Part shown: positions 5,695 through 5,856 of the stretch, one piece after another
How positions within the stretch are numbered: position 1 is the first letter of the stretch
Layout of the letters: each line of letters opens with the position of its first letter
DNA from: Prevotellaceae bacterium
Lineage (GTDB): Bacteria > Bacteroidota > Bacteroidia > Bacteroidales > UBA932
NCBI GenBank assembly: GCA_031279735.1
Contig: JAITHX010000178.1
Location: 1 to 5,856 of the forward strand
Length of the DNA: 5,856 nucleotides
Reading direction: 5' to 3'
Position numbers and translations under genes: made by a program
The notes under the pieces: model-generated
What the model saw: the letters and a program-made list of their open reading frames with translations, nothing else
Told to the model about the DNA's origin: nothing
The model's database searches: none

Positions 5695-5732
5695 GCGGAC
5701 GGCGGGGAGAGTAGAGGAGTGTTCGGGAGATG
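5695..5732. repeat. Dispersed GC-rich repeat, copy B
   Basis: GCGGACGGCGG (5695-5705) and GTTCGGGAGATG (5721-5732) repeat copy A exactly; the 15-bp spacer between blocks is purine-rich and longer than the 5-bp spacer of copy A. Confidence 0.75.
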
Positions 5733-5738
5733 GAAAAG

Positions 5739-5774
5739 ATTGCGGGTCAAGCCCGCAATGACCGTCCGGCCGGA
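5739..5774. repeat. REP-like palindromic element
   Basis: ATTGCGGG (5739-5746) and CCCGCAAT (5752-5759) form an 8-bp stem with a TCAAG loop, followed by the perfect palindrome TCCGGCCGGA (5765-5774). The TTGCGGGTCAAGCCCGCAAT core is a kind of intergenic palindrome seen widely in bacterial genomes, as I recall, often scattered in many copies. Confidence 0.75.
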
Positions 5775-5853
5775 GGGAGCGTTCAGGAGTCGAGCGAGAC
5801 GGCAGGACACGGACGAATGGACAAATGGACAAATGGACGGCTGGAACGCTCCC
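5775..5853. repeat. Inverted pair GGGAGCGTTC / GAACGCTCCC
   Basis: GGGAGCGTTC (5775-5784) is exactly inverted at 5844-5853, 59 bp apart. The first arm is a diverged third copy of the A/B family (GACC then GGAG, GTTC, GGAG); the second arm reaches the window edge, so the repeat may continue to the right. Confidence 0.6.
5815..5838. repeat. 8-bp tandem repeat AAATGGAC
   Basis: Three head-to-tail units: GAATGGAC (5815-5822), AAATGGAC (5823-5830) and AAATGGAC (5831-5838). Two units are identical and one differs by a single base, as produced by replication slippage. Confidence 0.8.
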
Positions 5854-5856
5854 TGC

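Larger units (their letters stand above)
5345..5856. other. Gene-free repeat-rich intergenic region
   Basis: No credible coding sequence, tRNA or rRNA is visible in these 512 bp on either strand. Short frames exist, but they run through the repeats listed separately and look like repeat translations; the minus-strand frame at 5593-5832 includes HCGLDPQS, a string I associate with translated intergenic palindromes. The region mixes GC-rich purine-biased segments with AT-rich hairpins and has at least five distinct repeat types. Confidence 0.75.

Noticed and set aside
5593..5832. Minus-strand 79-codon frame
   Set aside because: It runs through the hairpin, the REP-like palindrome and the 8-bp tandem; the HCGLDPQS string is typical of translated intergenic repeats.
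5313..5856. Repeats considered as a CRISPR array
   Set aside because: The repeats are of different kinds, contiguous or irregularly spaced, and there are no uniform spacers or cas genes.

Overview
The window comes from a member of the Bacteroidota, most likely a Bacteroidales-type genome. Three things point there: the ribosomal trio L28 - L33 - DUF4295 (DUF4295 is essentially a Bacteroidota protein), menaquinone methylation by MenG, and promoter-like sequences matching the phylum's -33 TTTG / -7 TAnnTTTG pattern with weak or no Shine-Dalgarno sites. All six or seven convincing protein genes lie on the minus strand.

Layout, left to right. Positions 1 to about 115 (+ strand) are the 3' end of a group II intron, with a textbook 34-nt domain V and a domain VI; the rest of the intron lies outside the window. 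It ends about ten bases from the stop codon of menG, which converges on it. Positions 126-2367 carry three tightly spaced minus-strand genes, transcribed in the order secreted glycerophosphodiester phosphodiesterase, dolichyl-phosphate-mannose-synthase-like GT2 glycosyltransferase, and menG. A strong 12-bp hairpin (2403-2433) separates them from the upstream ribosomal cluster rpmB - rpmG - DUF4295 (3108-2483), which has a possible promoter at 3174-3205. Positions 3245-5293 hold a large lipoprotein with a gluzincin-type zinc site (HEFGH plus a downstream Glu); its family is not assigned and it is the least characterised protein here. Its true start is the lipoprotein signal peptide at 5293, not the longer reading frame, and a good TAnnTTTG promoter with an overlapping palindrome sits just upstream.

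Positions 5345-5856 contain no credible gene. This is a mosaic of short repeats: a nested inverted repeat, a 7-bp tandem array that folds into a perfect 16-bp hairpin, a REP-like palindrome, three related GC-rich copies, and an 8-bp tandem at the right edge. Reading frames through it look like repeat translations.

The genes are mostly housekeeping: ribosome, menaquinone, lipid-linked sugar and phosphodiester turnover. I found no defence system, CRISPR array or new multi-gene system. The points most worth a second look are the uncharacterised metallopeptidase lipoprotein, the intron abutting menG, the absence of ftsY after DUF4295, and the repeat mosaic.
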